A stretch of 19,773 nt of DNA from an uncultured Peptococcaceae bacterium (GCA_938044045.1 CALIQN010000115.1:1-19773), one strand, 5' to 3'. Positions 7,908 to 15,621 are shown, counted from the first letter of the stretch. Numbers and translations: made by a program. The notes: a model not told the origin generated them from the letters alone.

Positions 7908-10900
7908 ATGAAACTTCATGTTGGTTTAGACATTGGCTCAACAACAGTTAAATTAGTTATCCTAGATGAAGCCTTTAGTATCGTTTATGAAACGTACAAA
8001 CGTCATTTTTCTAATGTGAAATTAACAATAAATCAGGTTATAGAGGAAGCTTATTTAAAATTTAAAGATGCTGAAATTACGATTGCAGTGACGGGATCAG
8101 GGGCACTATCCGTGCATAAAGCTTTGGACATCGCCTATGTACAAGAGGTTATTGCCGCAACAGAGGCAATCGAGCGCATGATTCCCGAGACAGATGTTGT
8201 CATTGAGCTAGGTGGCGAGGACTCAAAAATCACATATATGAGGGGCGCCATTGAACAAAGAATGAATTCCATATGTGCTGGAGGGACAGGTGCTTTTATT
8301 GATCAAATGGCATCTTTACTTCAGACAGATGCTTTAGGGCTCAATGCGCTTTCTAAAGATTTTACAAAGCTTTATCCCATTGCCTCACGCTGTGGGGTCT
8401 TTGCAAAGACAGATATTCAAGCACTTATTAATCAAGGGGCTAAAAAAGCAGATATTGCTGTTTCTGTTTTTCAGTCTGTGGTCAATCAGACCATTTCCAA
8501 TCTTGCTTGTGGCCGTCCTATTCGTGGGAAGGTTGCCTTTTTAGGTGGTCCTTTGCATTTTTTACCAATGCTTAAAGAACGCTTTATTGAAACACTCAAT
8601 CTTCAAGAAGATGAAGTGATTGCACCAGATAATGGACAAATTTTCGTTGCCCTTGGGGCAGCAATTTATGGCGCAAGTCTTAAGACAGTAGCATTTAAGA
8701 CAGTTTATGATAAAACCTTAAGTCAAGGTGACAATGAAGAGAAAGAGTCAGAAACCTTAGCACCTCTTTTTGCATCAGAAGAGGAAAGAGAGGCTTTTGT
8801 GCTTGCGCACAAAACAAAGGAACTAAAGGAAAGAAGACTCCAAGACTATCAAGGTGCGATGTATTTAGGGATTGACTCTGGTTCGACAACTTCAAAAGTT
8901 GTTCTTATCAGTGAAGATGCTGAACTCCTCTACACCTATTATGGAAGCAATGAGGGCAATCCTTTAGATATTGTACTGGAAAAAATTAAAGAAATTTACT
9001 ATAAGAAACATCATAAAGCCTTTATTAGAGCGGCAGGTTGTACAGGCTATGGTGAAGATTTTCTAAAAGAAGCCTTTGATTTGGACTTTGGGGAAGTTGA
9101 AACCATTGCACACTTTAAGGCAGCAGAATTTTTCAACCCTAAGGTAGATTTTATCTTGGACATTGGTGGCCAAGATATGAAGAGCATGAAGATTTCAGAT
9201 GGTATTATCGAGTCGGTACTATTAAATGAAGCCTGCTCTTCTGGTTGTGGTTCTTTTTTAGAAACTTTTGCCAAAACTGTCAATATGGATGCTAGGGAAT
9301 TTTCTCAAATCGCTTTAGAGGCTAAGGAACCTGTTGATTTGGGCTCTAGATGTACGGTTTTTATGAATTCCAATGTTAAGCGTGCCCAAAAAGAAGGGGC
9401 ATCTTTAGCGGATATTTCAGCAGGTTTGGCTTATTCCTTGGTTAAAAATGCGATTCAAAAGGTCATCAAGGTAAGAGATCCATCCAAGCTAGGTCAAAAT
9501 ATCGTTGTTCAAGGTGGGACTTTTCTCTCTGATGCTGTCCTTCGTGCTTTTGAGCTCGTGACAGGCGTTCAAGCCACTCGTCCAAGTGTTGCAGGACTGA
9601 TGGGTGCCTTTGGTATGGCACTTATCAGTAGAGAAAAGGCTAAGGAAACAATTTCTACTATTCTTCCTTTGGAAGAGCTAGAAGACTTTCATTATAAAAC
9701 TGTGCAAACCCATTGCCATCAATGTACCAATAATTGTGCCTTAAATGTCAATATCTTTCCTAATGGGAAACGCTATATTACAGGCAATCGGTGTGAAAAA
9801 GGTGCAGGTATCACTAAATCAAAGACAAAAATACCAAATTTGTATGCGTACAAGTTACAACGTGTCTTTGACTATGAGTCCCTTTCATCTGACCAAGCCC
9901 AAAGAGGTCAGGTCGGCTTACCTCGAGTGCTCAATATGTATGAAAACTATCCGTTTTGGCATACGTTTTTTACTAGTCTTGGTTATGAAGTGGTTTTATC
10001 AGATCAATCTTCACGTGAGATTTATGAAAAAGGGATTGAGTCTATTCCTTCAGAAACCGCTTGTTATCCAGCGAAGATAACCCATGGTCATATTGAAAAC
10101 TTGATCGCTAAGGGTGTTAAATTTATTTTCTATCCTTCAGTTTTTTATGAAGAAAAGCAGTATGACAAGGCAGATAATACCTTAAACTGTCCTGTTGTAG
10201 CAGGCTATTCTGAAGTCATTAAAAATAATTTGGAAAATTTACGTGAACATGACGTTCAGTTTATGAATCCATTTATTTCTTTTGATGATCGTAAAAAACT
10301 CGTCAAGCGACTATCTGAAGTTTTCCCAAGTATTCCGCTCACTGAGCTTCAATATGCTGTTGGTGCGGCTTATGAAGAAGCGGATAGATATCGAAGTGAT
10401 TTAAGAAGTGAAGGGGAACGCACTCTTAAAGAAATAGAGGAACAAGGTATTAAAGGGATTGTGCTTGCAGGACGCCCTTATCATATTGATCCTGAAATCA
10501 ATCATGGGATACCTGAATTAATCACTTCTTTGGGACTGGCTGTTATTTCAGAGGATAGTATTGCGCATCTAGAAGATATGCAAAATAGACTGCGTGTTTT
10601 AGACCAGTGGACTTATCATTCTAGACTTTATCGTGCCGCTCAAATTGTAGGCCAAAGAGATAATCTGGAAATGATTCAGTTAAATTCTTTTGGTTGTGGG
10701 ATTGATGCTGTTACCACTGATCAAGTCAATGACATTTTACATGGTTATGGAAAGATTTATACGGCACTGAAGATAGATGAGGTGAATAACCTTGGGGCGA
10801 TTAAAATCAGAATTCGCTCTCTACTTGAAGTGGTAGATAAACGTGAAAGCTGTGGTCATGTCGATTTAGTCGATGAGACACCTGTTGAATTTACCAAAGA

Positions 10901-12122
10901 GATGAGAAAAACACATACCATTCTTATCCCGCAGATGTCCCCAATTCATTTTGAGATTTTAGAGCCTATTGTGCAAACGTTAGGTTATAAGTTTGAAGTT
11001 TTACAACAAGTGGACACTAAGGTTGTCAATGAAGGGTTAAAATACGTTAATAATGATTTGTGCTATCCGTCTATTTTTGTCGTAGGGCAATTTATTGATG
11101 CGATTAAAAGTGGGAAGTACGATACTGATAATTTGACCCTTGTGATTTCTCAAACTGGTGGTGCGTGTAGAGCTTCAAACTATGTTGGCTTTATAAGAAA
11201 GGCTTTGAAAGAGGCGGGTTATGGTCATATACCAGTTATTGCCCTTTCTTTCCAAGGGATAGAAAGCCATGATGGCTTTAACTTAGGCACTAAGCAACTC
11301 ATTCCTTTGCTTTATAAGCTCATTATCGGTATGCTTTATGGAGATTTGATTATGCGCTTGTCACAGGCAACCCGACCTTATGAGGTAACACCTGGTGAAA
11401 CCAATCAAGTTAAAGCCTATTGGATGGATAAGGTCAAACACTCCAAAGACTTTAGTATGAATCATTTTAAAGGAAATATTAATGCGATTGTAAAGGCTTT
11501 TGAGGCCATTGAGATAAGTGACATCAAAAAGCCTAGGGTTGGTATTGTTGGTGAAATCCTCGTGAAATACTTGCCTGCTGCCAATAATTATTTGGCAGAT
11601 AAACTTGAGGCTGAAGGTGCAGAGGTTGTTATCCCTGATCTTATGGACTTTATCATGTATTCGTTCAAGAATGCTGAGATAAGGTATCAAGAATTATCCA
11701 AAGGCTACAAGGCAAAATTCATGTGTAACTTAGGGATACAGTATATCGAGCGTTATCGCAAGGTAGTGAGAAAGGCGCTCGCCAATTCAAGGTATCACCT
11801 ACCAAAGAAGATAGAAGATATTATGGCTTATGCCAAAACCTATGTGAGTCTAGGCAATCAATACGGAGAAGGCTGGCTCTTAACCGGTGAGATGGTAGAA
11901 TTAATCGAAGAGGATTGTCAAAATATCGTCTGTGTACAACCTTTTGGTTGCTTGCCTAACCATATTACAGGGAAAGGTGTCATTAAGGCGATTCGTGAGA
12001 CTTATCCTAAGGCCAATATTGTGCCGATTGATTGTGATGCTTCTGCTTCTGAAGTCAATCAGTTTAACCGTATTAAACTCATGCTCGCTCAAGCCAAAAA
12101 AAATATTGGTGAAAAATATTAA
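7908..12122 (+). CDS. Acyl-CoA dehydratase activase-like fusion protein (two HgdC-type ATPase domains plus dehydratase-like domains)
   Basis: The protein has 1404 residues. Two ASKHA ATPase domains of the 2-hydroxyacyl-CoA dehydratase activator (HgdC/BcrAD/BadFG) family stand in tandem: about 1-260, opening 'GLDIGSTTVK', and about 318-575, opening 'GIDSGSTTSK'. Each keeps the two Cys that in HgdC hold a [4Fe-4S] cluster across the dimer: C123/C162 in the first and C443/C482 in the second, both 39 apart. Next comes a Cys cluster, C603-x2-C606-x3-C610 with C629. A DUF2229-like region (about 670-990) and an HgdB-related C-terminal half follow, with scattered conserved Cys (C719, C930, C1052, C1087, C1342, C1348). 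HgdC uses ATP to push one electron into a dehydratase Fe-S cluster; here donor and acceptor modules look fused. The true substrate is unknown. The gene stands alone between terminators with no CoA-transferase or dehydratase nearby. Its ribosome site is AGGAG/AAGGG at 7890-7899. Confidence 0.85.
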   Translation: MKLHVGLDIGSTTVKLVILDEAFSIVYETYKRHFSNVKLTINQVIEEAYLKFKDAEITIAVTGSGALSVHKALDIAYVQEVIAATEAIERMIPETDVVIELGGEDSKITYMRGAIEQRMNSICAGGTGAFIDQMASLLQTDALGLNALSKDFTKLYPIASRCGVFAKTDIQALINQGAKKADIAVSVFQSVVNQTISNLACGRPIRGKVAFLGGPLHFLPMLKERFIETLNLQEDEVIAPDNGQIFVALGAAIYGASLKTVAFKTVYDKTLSQGDNEEKESETLAPLFASEEEREAFVLAHKTKELKERRLQDYQGAMYLGIDSGSTTSKVVLISEDAELLYTYYGSNEGNPLDIVLEKIKEIYYKKHHKAFIRAAGCTGYGEDFLKEAFDLDFGEVETIAHFKAAEFFNPKVDFILDIGGQDMKSMKISDGIIESVLLNEACSSGCGSFLETFAKTVNMDAREFSQIALEAKEPVDLGSRCTVFMNSNVKRAQKEGASLADISAGLAYSLVKNAIQKVIKVRDPSKLGQNIVVQGGTFLSDAVLRAFELVTGVQATRPSVAGLMGAFGMALISREKAKETISTILPLEELEDFHYKTVQTHCHQCTNNCALNVNIFPNGKRYITGNRCEKGAGITKSKTKIPNLYAYKLQRVFDYESLSSDQAQRGQVGLPRVLNMYENYPFWHTFFTSLGYEVVLSDQSSREIYEKGIESIPSETACYPAKITHGHIENLIAKGVKFIFYPSVFYEEKQYDKADNTLNCPVVAGYSEVIKNNLENLREHDVQFMNPFISFDDRKKLVKRLSEVFPSIPLTELQYAVGAAYEEADRYRSDLRSEGERTLKEIEEQGIKGIVLAGRPYHIDPEINHGIPELITSLGLAVISEDSIAHLEDMQNRLRVLDQWTYHSRLYRAAQIVGQRDNLEMIQLNSFGCGIDAVTTDQVNDILHGYGKIYTALKIDEVNNLGAIKIRIRSLLEVVDKRESCGHVDLVDETPVEFTKEMRKTHTILIPQMSPIHFEILEPIVQTLGYKFEVLQQVDTKVVNEGLKYVNNDLCYPSIFVVGQFIDAIKSGKYDTDNLTLVISQTGGACRASNYVGFIRKALKEAGYGHIPVIALSFQGIESHDGFNLGTKQLIPLLYKLIIGMLYGDLIMRLSQATRPYEVTPGETNQVKAYWMDKVKHSKDFSMNHFKGNINAIVKAFEAIEISDIKKPRVGIVGEILVKYLPAANNYLADKLEAEGAEVVIPDLMDFIMYSFKNAEIRYQELSKGYKAKFMCNLGIQYIERYRKVVRKALANSRYHLPKKIEDIMAYAKTYVSLGNQYGEGWLLTGEMVELIEEDCQNIVCVQPFGCLPNHITGKGVIKAIRETYPKANIVPIDCDASASEVNQFNRIKLMLAQAKKNIGEKY

Positions 12123-12150
12123 GGAGTGCCTAAGGCACTCCTTTTTTTTT
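12121..12150 (+). terminator. Terminator of the activase-fusion gene
   Basis: AAGGAGTGCC (12121-12130) and GGCACTCCTT (12134-12143) form a perfect 10-bp stem with a very short TAA loop, followed by T to 12150. The stem begins within the stop codon. Confidence 0.9.
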
Positions 12151-12181
12151 CTTTCAAAGTAAGCCTATGTTAAATAAAAAA

Positions 12182-12230
12182 ATAAAGAAAGTATAGCAAT
12201 AGCATAAATGCTTTGCTATACTTTCTTTAT
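12182..12230. promoter_or_regulatory. Long perfect inverted repeat before the methyltransferase gene
   Basis: ATAAAGAAAGTATAGCAA (12182-12199) is the exact reverse complement of 12213-12230, an 18-bp perfect stem. Inside it AGCAT (12201-12205) and ATGCT (12208-12212) can pair further, leaving one unpaired T and a tiny loop. Read leftward it is followed by a T-rich tract (TTTTTTTATTT), so it would work as a minus-strand terminator. Read rightward there is no T tract, and the next gene's ribosome site begins 8 nt later. It could be an operator, an mRNA leader hairpin, or a block to leftward transcription. Confidence 0.65.
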
Positions 12231-12251
12231 AAATAAAAAGGAAGTGTTATG

Positions 12252-13049
12252 ATGAAAATTAAGTTAGATGGTGTGATGGAGACCTTACTGATTACCTTAT
12301 ACATTCGTGCTAAGGATGCTGAAAGTCCAAAACCATATTTAGGCGATAATAAGTCTAGAGAAATTATTCAGCAAATTGATTATGACTTCTCTAAATTTGA
12401 AATGGCCAAAGGTTCTTACTATGGGACTTTAGCAAGGATACGTGTGATGGATAGGGAAGTGAAAAATTTTATCACAAAACATCCTAAGGCCAAAATCATT
12501 TCTATAGGTTGTGGCTTGGATTCAAGATTTGAACGTGTTGATAATGGACAAATTCACTGGTACAACTTGGACTTTCCGGAAGTCATGGAAAAACGTCAAC
12601 TTTTTTTTGCTCCTCATGAGCGTGTCTTTGATATTGCCGGCTCTGCCTTGGACAAAGCGTGGACAGAGCAGATAGCAAAAGATGAAAGACCACTACTCAT
12701 TATTGCAGAAGGGGTACTGATGTACTTCAAAGAAGAGGAAGTGAAAACGTTTTTAGAAAATCTAGTAACTGCCTTTGATCAATTTGAAGCACAGTTTGAC
12801 CTTTCACATAAGCTTTTAGTCAATAGGGGTAAAAGACACGATACCTTAAAGTACATGAATACAGAGTTTTATTTTGGTGTGACAGATGGTAGTGAGTTGA
12901 CCAAGTTAGTACCTCAGCTAAAGCAGATTGGGCTGATTAATTTCACCACAGAAATGCGTAAGTTAGATATAGGGTGGTTTCGCGTATTTTTACCTTTTTT
13001 TTATTACTGTAATAATCGCTTGGGCATCTATGTGTACAAAAGAAAATAA
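12252..13049 (+). CDS. SAM-dependent methyltransferase, leucine carboxyl methyltransferase (TcmP-like) family
   Basis: A class I methyltransferase of 265 residues. The SAM-binding glycine loop is 'SIGCGLDSRF' (84-93). The acidic residue for the SAM ribose is in 'YNLDFPEVMEKR' (104-115), and the family's 'IAEGVLMYF' motif is at 151-159. This is the pattern of the Ppm1/LCM and TcmP-type O-methyltransferases (COG3315-like), which methylate carboxyl or hydroxyl groups. In bacteria they often work on secondary metabolites. No biosynthetic genes are nearby, so the substrate is unknown. Start: ATG 12252 is 7 nt after AAGGAAG (12238-12244). The adjacent ATG at 12249 is possible but only 4 nt away. 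It is monocistronic, between an upstream hairpin and a strong bidirectional terminator. Confidence 0.85.
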   Translation: MKIKLDGVMETLLITLYIRAKDAESPKPYLGDNKSREIIQQIDYDFSKFEMAKGSYYGTLARIRVMDREVKNFITKHPKAKIISIGCGLDSRFERVDNGQIHWYNLDFPEVMEKRQLFFAPHERVFDIAGSALDKAWTEQIAKDERPLLIIAEGVLMYFKEEEVKTFLENLVTAFDQFEAQFDLSHKLLVNRGKRHDTLKYMNTEFYFGVTDGSELTKLVPQLKQIGLINFTTEMRKLDIGWFRVFLPFFYYCNNRLGIYVYKRK

Positions 13050-13050
13050 G

Positions 13051-13090
13051 AAAAGCTTGTTGAAACTAAAAAAGTTTCAACAAGCTTTTT
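13051..13090. terminator. Bidirectional terminator between convergent genes
   Basis: AAAAGCTTGTTGAAAC (13051-13066) pairs perfectly over 16 bp with 13074-13089 around a 7-nt A-rich loop. T follows on the plus strand, and a T-rich stretch follows on the minus strand. It serves the methyltransferase gene (rightward) and the leftward pair ending at 13100. Confidence 0.9.
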
Positions 13091-13099
13091 AGTATATCT

Positions 13100-13744
13100 T
13101 TAGGTAGTAGGGATTTGTGCTGGAAGCGGGGGATCTAAGGTTTCATTTTCATCAAAAGGTGTTTTACCAGCAGGGTAGTTGTCCATATAGATACCCATAA
13201 GGCTAATATACTCATCACCATCAATCGTGTAGTAGACTTTTATCAAATGATAATCTATAAAATAGCGCTCATATTGTACTTTGTAGCGTTGCATAGGAAA
13301 GTAATATTGTCCATCTTTATTTTGTTTTAGGCTATCCTTGATAATAATTTGACTTTTATCTTCATCCATATAAGTGATGGCAGGATAAATTTCTATTTTA
13401 GGTGGTGAGTCAGTAGGAAACGTTACCGCCTTACTACGATTGGTAAAGAAAAAATAGAGGTGATTATCTTCTAGGAGATGGAGACAAGGGATGTCGCCCT
13501 CAACTCGACCGTCAACAAAATCTTCTATCTTTTTTTTGGCTTTTTCGTTGCGATTTTTATAGTCTTTCAAGGCAAGAGTTTTAATAATGGGCTTTCTGGT
13601 ATCTGAACCAATCTTAGCATCTAGCCTAACACCATTGATGGTTTGGTTGCGTTGAGAGTCTGGTGTTGGAACAGGGAGAAGAAAATTATAGAGAAGGAAG
13701 AGCGCAAGTAAGAAAAATAATACGATATAAAATAGTTTTTTCAT
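13100..13744 (-). CDS. Membrane-anchored hypothetical protein
   Basis: The protein has 214 residues. A single hydrophobic segment at about 4-26, preceded by two Lys, should act as an uncleaved signal anchor, leaving the rest outside the membrane. The outer part is polar, rich in Asp, Lys and Tyr, with alternating strand-like stretches such as 'YFIDYHLIKVYYTIDGDEY' and a Pro-rich end. I recognise no family. AAGGAGGT lies just upstream of the ATG, the best ribosome site in its neighbourhood. It is the second gene of a leftward pair, 19 nt after the DUF2798 gene, so both are likely made from one mRNA ending at the bidirectional terminator. Confidence 0.8.
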   Translation of the reverse strand: MKKLFYIVLFFLLALFLLYNFLLPVPTPDSQRNQTINGVRLDAKIGSDTRKPIIKTLALKDYKNRNEKAKKKIEDFVDGRVEGDIPCLHLLEDNHLYFFFTNRSKAVTFPTDSPPKIEIYPAITYMDEDKSQIIIKDSLKQNKDGQYYFPMQRYKVQYERYFIDYHLIKVYYTIDGDEYISLMGIYMDNYPAGKTPFDENETLDPPLPAQIPTT

Positions 13745-13763
13745 AAAAGACCTCCTTAGAAGC

Positions 13764-13982
13764 TTATTTTTTCAGAACTTTCTTAGTCAATTTGCTAATT
13801 TGAGGGGGTAAAAAATAGGACAAAGGAAAGGCGATGAAAAAAGCAATAAACCAACCTCTCAACCAAATGAGTGCAAAATACGGATGATGAAAGCCAATAT
13901 TAATCAAGCACATCGTAAGTGACATGACAAAAGACATGATAAGTGCAGTAATAGCTGAATTTAAAATATTGATAGAATTCAA
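13764..13982 (-). CDS. DUF2798 family small membrane protein
   Basis: The protein has 72 residues with two membrane segments. 'ALIMSFVMSLTMCLINIGF' opens, and 'WLRGWFIAFFIAFPLSYFLPP' closes before a basic tail. The 'LRGW...FPLSYFLPP' pattern is typical of DUF2798 proteins, which are about 75 residues long and of unknown function. Start choice: I prefer TTG at 13982, because AAAGGGAG (13991-13998) lies 8 nt before it and the length then fits the family. An in-frame ATG at 14021 would add 13 polar residues, but it has no ribosome site and overlaps the extended -10 promoter at 14012-14020. GTG at 13991 is a less likely third option. The membrane-anchored gene follows 19 nt later. Confidence 0.75.
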   Translation of the reverse strand: MNSINILNSAITALIMSFVMSLTMCLINIGFHHPYFALIWLRGWFIAFFIAFPLSYFLPPQISKLTKKVLKK

Positions 13983-14011
13983 ACCCCTCACTCCCTTTCT
14001 GAACTTAGTCC

Positions 14012-14020
14012 AGTATAGCA
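14012..14020 (-). promoter_or_regulatory. Extended -10 promoter for the leftward pair
   Basis: On the minus strand the sequence reads TGCTATACT, a match to TGnTATAnT. No good -35 is visible, as is usual for extended -10 promoters. Transcription would start near 14005, downstream of the in-frame ATG at 14021 and about 23 nt before the TTG start at 13982. Confidence 0.5.
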
Positions 14021-14117
14021 TAGCGATCTTTACGTTGGCTAGATAAAGCTGTATTGTGGTACGGTATGCTCTATGATAGACTAAGGCATAAATAATAAAT
14101 TTGCAGGAGATAACTCG

Positions 14118-14450
14118 ATGTTATTGACAACAACAGATACACTACCAGAAAATCTTTATGTTATTGACAGAATTTTAGGTCCGGTGCATGGTGAAACAAT
14201 CTTTGGGACACATTTTGGTAAGGATTTTTTAGCGAGTTTTACCAATGCTTTTGGTGGAAGAAGTGGGACTTATGAAAATGAGCTTACAGAAGCACGAGCA
14301 AAAGCAGAAGAAGAGCTCATTGAACGTGCAAGTAAAATGGGTGCTAATGCTATCATAGGCCTAAAATATAACTTATCAGTCTTTGGTGAAGGAGGGGTTA
14401 TGTTTTTAGCAGCCATCAGTGGCACAGCAGTACAAATCAGAGAAAAATAA
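14118..14450 (+). CDS. YbjQ/UPF0145 family protein (putative heavy-metal-binding domain)
   Basis: The protein has 110 residues and no signal peptide. It follows the YbjQ family closely: it opens 'LLTTTDTLPE', has the central 'GKDFLASFTNAFGGRSGTYE' segment, then a charged helix of 'EARAKAEEELIERA', and closes 'KMGANAIIGLKY...GTAVQI'. Members form homopentameric rings. The family was named heavy-metal-binding by analogy, and its real role is unclear. AGGAG (14105-14109) is 8 nt from the ATG. The secreted copper-amine-oxidase-N-like gene starts 14 nt after the stop, so the two form an operon. No convincing -35 was found upstream; TATGAT (14072-14077) could be a -10. Confidence 0.85.
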   Translation: MLLTTTDTLPENLYVIDRILGPVHGETIFGTHFGKDFLASFTNAFGGRSGTYENELTEARAKAEEELIERASKMGANAIIGLKYNLSVFGEGGVMFLAAISGTAVQIREK

Positions 14451-14464
14451 GAGAGGATAAATAG

Positions 14465-15355
14465 ATGAAAAGCTTATTTTCAGTGCCAATTTTATTGTCA
14501 TTATTTTTAGTTTTTCCTTCTCATGCTCAGAGTCATGAGATCGTTTTGCCATTAACTATTAATGTTAATGGCACTCTTATGGCTTCAGATGGTGAGCCTA
14601 AGATTATTGATGGGAGAACCTATCTCCCCCTACGAGCTGCTGCTGAAGCAATACATGCAGAGGTCATATGGCATAATCGCAAAAATCAAGTGACAATTAA
14701 AAAAGGTGAAACGACACTCATTTTTACTTTAAATCAAAAGACTTTTATCAAAAATGGCGAAAGTCTACCTTTGAATACCCCTTTGAAACAAGATGAGAAT
14801 AGACTGTATTTGCCAATTCGAGAATTTTCTGAAGCATTCAATATTCCGATACAGTGGGATAGTAAAAGAAGAATTATTTCTTTAGGTAAAGAAGCGTCTT
14901 ATCAAGATGGAGTCACACCGCTTCCTCAAAATACCAATTTATTAGTAGAGAAATATGCTCCTAGAGTCGTTACTCATGATCGCCTTGTAGGGACATGGGT
15001 AAGTTCAAATCCTAATAAAGGGGAAATAAAGGTGAATTTTATCCATCCGATGAAAAATAATCGCTACAAAATTATCCATGTAGAAAGTTATGAAAACTAT
15101 CAAGGTAAGGGAAAGATGCTAGTGATTTATTATGGTGTGGGGCAATTTGATAATTTAAATCAGACCTTAACGATTACAGAAGATAAGGTACCAAAGTATG
15201 TCTATGGTATGACATATAAGCATTCAAGCATAGATAATGTGCGTGTTTATGATGTATCAGAAAATATTTTAACCCCTATAGTGTTAGAAAATTCAAATTC
15301 AGTAGAAATGAAACCTTTGACCAAAGTATCAAAATCCTATAGTAAAGAGTATTAG
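14465..15355 (+). CDS. Secreted protein with copper amine oxidase N-terminal-like domain
   Basis: The protein has 296 residues. A signal peptide spans 1-21, with likely cleavage after 'SHA'. At about 30-140 lies a copper-amine-oxidase-N-like domain with its two repeats: 'IIDGRTYLPLRAAAEAIHAEVIWH' and 'ENRLYLPIREFSEAFNIPIQWD'. In Clostridia and Bacilli this domain is a common extracellular or wall-associated module and does not imply amine oxidase activity; no catalytic part of such an enzyme is present. The C-terminal 120 residues open with 'RLVGTW', a common start of lipocalin-like beta-barrels, and then alternate strands; this part is unassigned. AGAGGA is 7 nt before the ATG. The gene shares a transcript with the YbjQ-family gene and ends before a terminator at 15576. 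Confidence 0.8.
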   Translation: MKSLFSVPILLSLFLVFPSHAQSHEIVLPLTINVNGTLMASDGEPKIIDGRTYLPLRAAAEAIHAEVIWHNRKNQVTIKKGETTLIFTLNQKTFIKNGESLPLNTPLKQDENRLYLPIREFSEAFNIPIQWDSKRRIISLGKEASYQDGVTPLPQNTNLLVEKYAPRVVTHDRLVGTWVSSNPNKGEIKVNFIHPMKNNRYKIIHVESYENYQGKGKMLVIYYGVGQFDNLNQTLTITEDKVPKYVYGMTYKHSSIDNVRVYDVSENILTPIVLENSNSVEMKPLTKVSKSYSKEY

Positions 15356-15429
15356 TATAGTTAATTTGGAGAAAAGGTAAAAATTTTTATAAAAATAATA
15401 AGGCTTAGGATTGTTATCCTATTAGTTAG

Positions 15430-15550
15430 GTTTGTTTCCGAAATCGAGAAGATAATAGTGGAAGTTTTGAGTATTATAAGTGGTATACTAGTGAATTTGA
15501 TAGTTCAGAATGGATTTGATTAAGAACAGTATAGGCTAAGTTGAAATAAT
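15430..15550 (+). pseudogene. Possible decayed gene remnant
   Basis: In the frame starting at 15430 an open stretch of 29 codons reads like protein (it includes 'YYKWYTSEFDSSEWI'). A TGA at 15517 interrupts it, then 'LRTV', a TAG, then 'AKLK' and TAA. There is no start codon and no ribosome site. A single base change in the TGA would give 'EWIRLRTV'. This could be the tail of a lost gene or chance. I cannot link it to any gene in the window. Confidence 0.25.
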
Positions 15551-15575
15551 GCAACAAGGATAGGCTTTATAAAAT

Positions 15576-15612
15576 AAAAAAACTGTGTGCTAGTGTAGCA
15601 CACAGTTTTTTT
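15576..15612. terminator. Bidirectional terminator between secreted-protein and AraC genes
   Basis: AAAAAAACTGTGTGCTA (15576-15592) pairs perfectly over 17 bp with 15596-15612 around GTG. The A and T ends give a T tract on either strand. It separates the rightward gene ending 15355 and the leftward regulator ending 15622. Confidence 0.9.
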
Positions 15613-15621
15613 ATTGGTAAG

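Noticed and set aside
9745..10080. 111-codon plus-strand open frame in a second frame
   Set aside because: It lies inside the activase-fusion gene whose own frame carries conserved motifs here (including the Cys cluster and DUF2229 start).
11361..11690. 109-codon minus-strand open frame
   Set aside because: It lies wholly inside the well-supported activase-fusion gene, has no ribosome site or recognisable protein pattern, and is an antisense shadow.
12182..12230. Miniature transposable element
   Set aside because: The inverted repeat is short overall, no target-site duplication is seen, and no second copy exists in the window. A regulatory or terminator hairpin is simpler.
15409..15427. TAGGAT-TGTT-ATCCTA hairpin as a terminator
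   Set aside because: The stem is only 6 bp and no T run follows. The real terminator is at 15576-15612.
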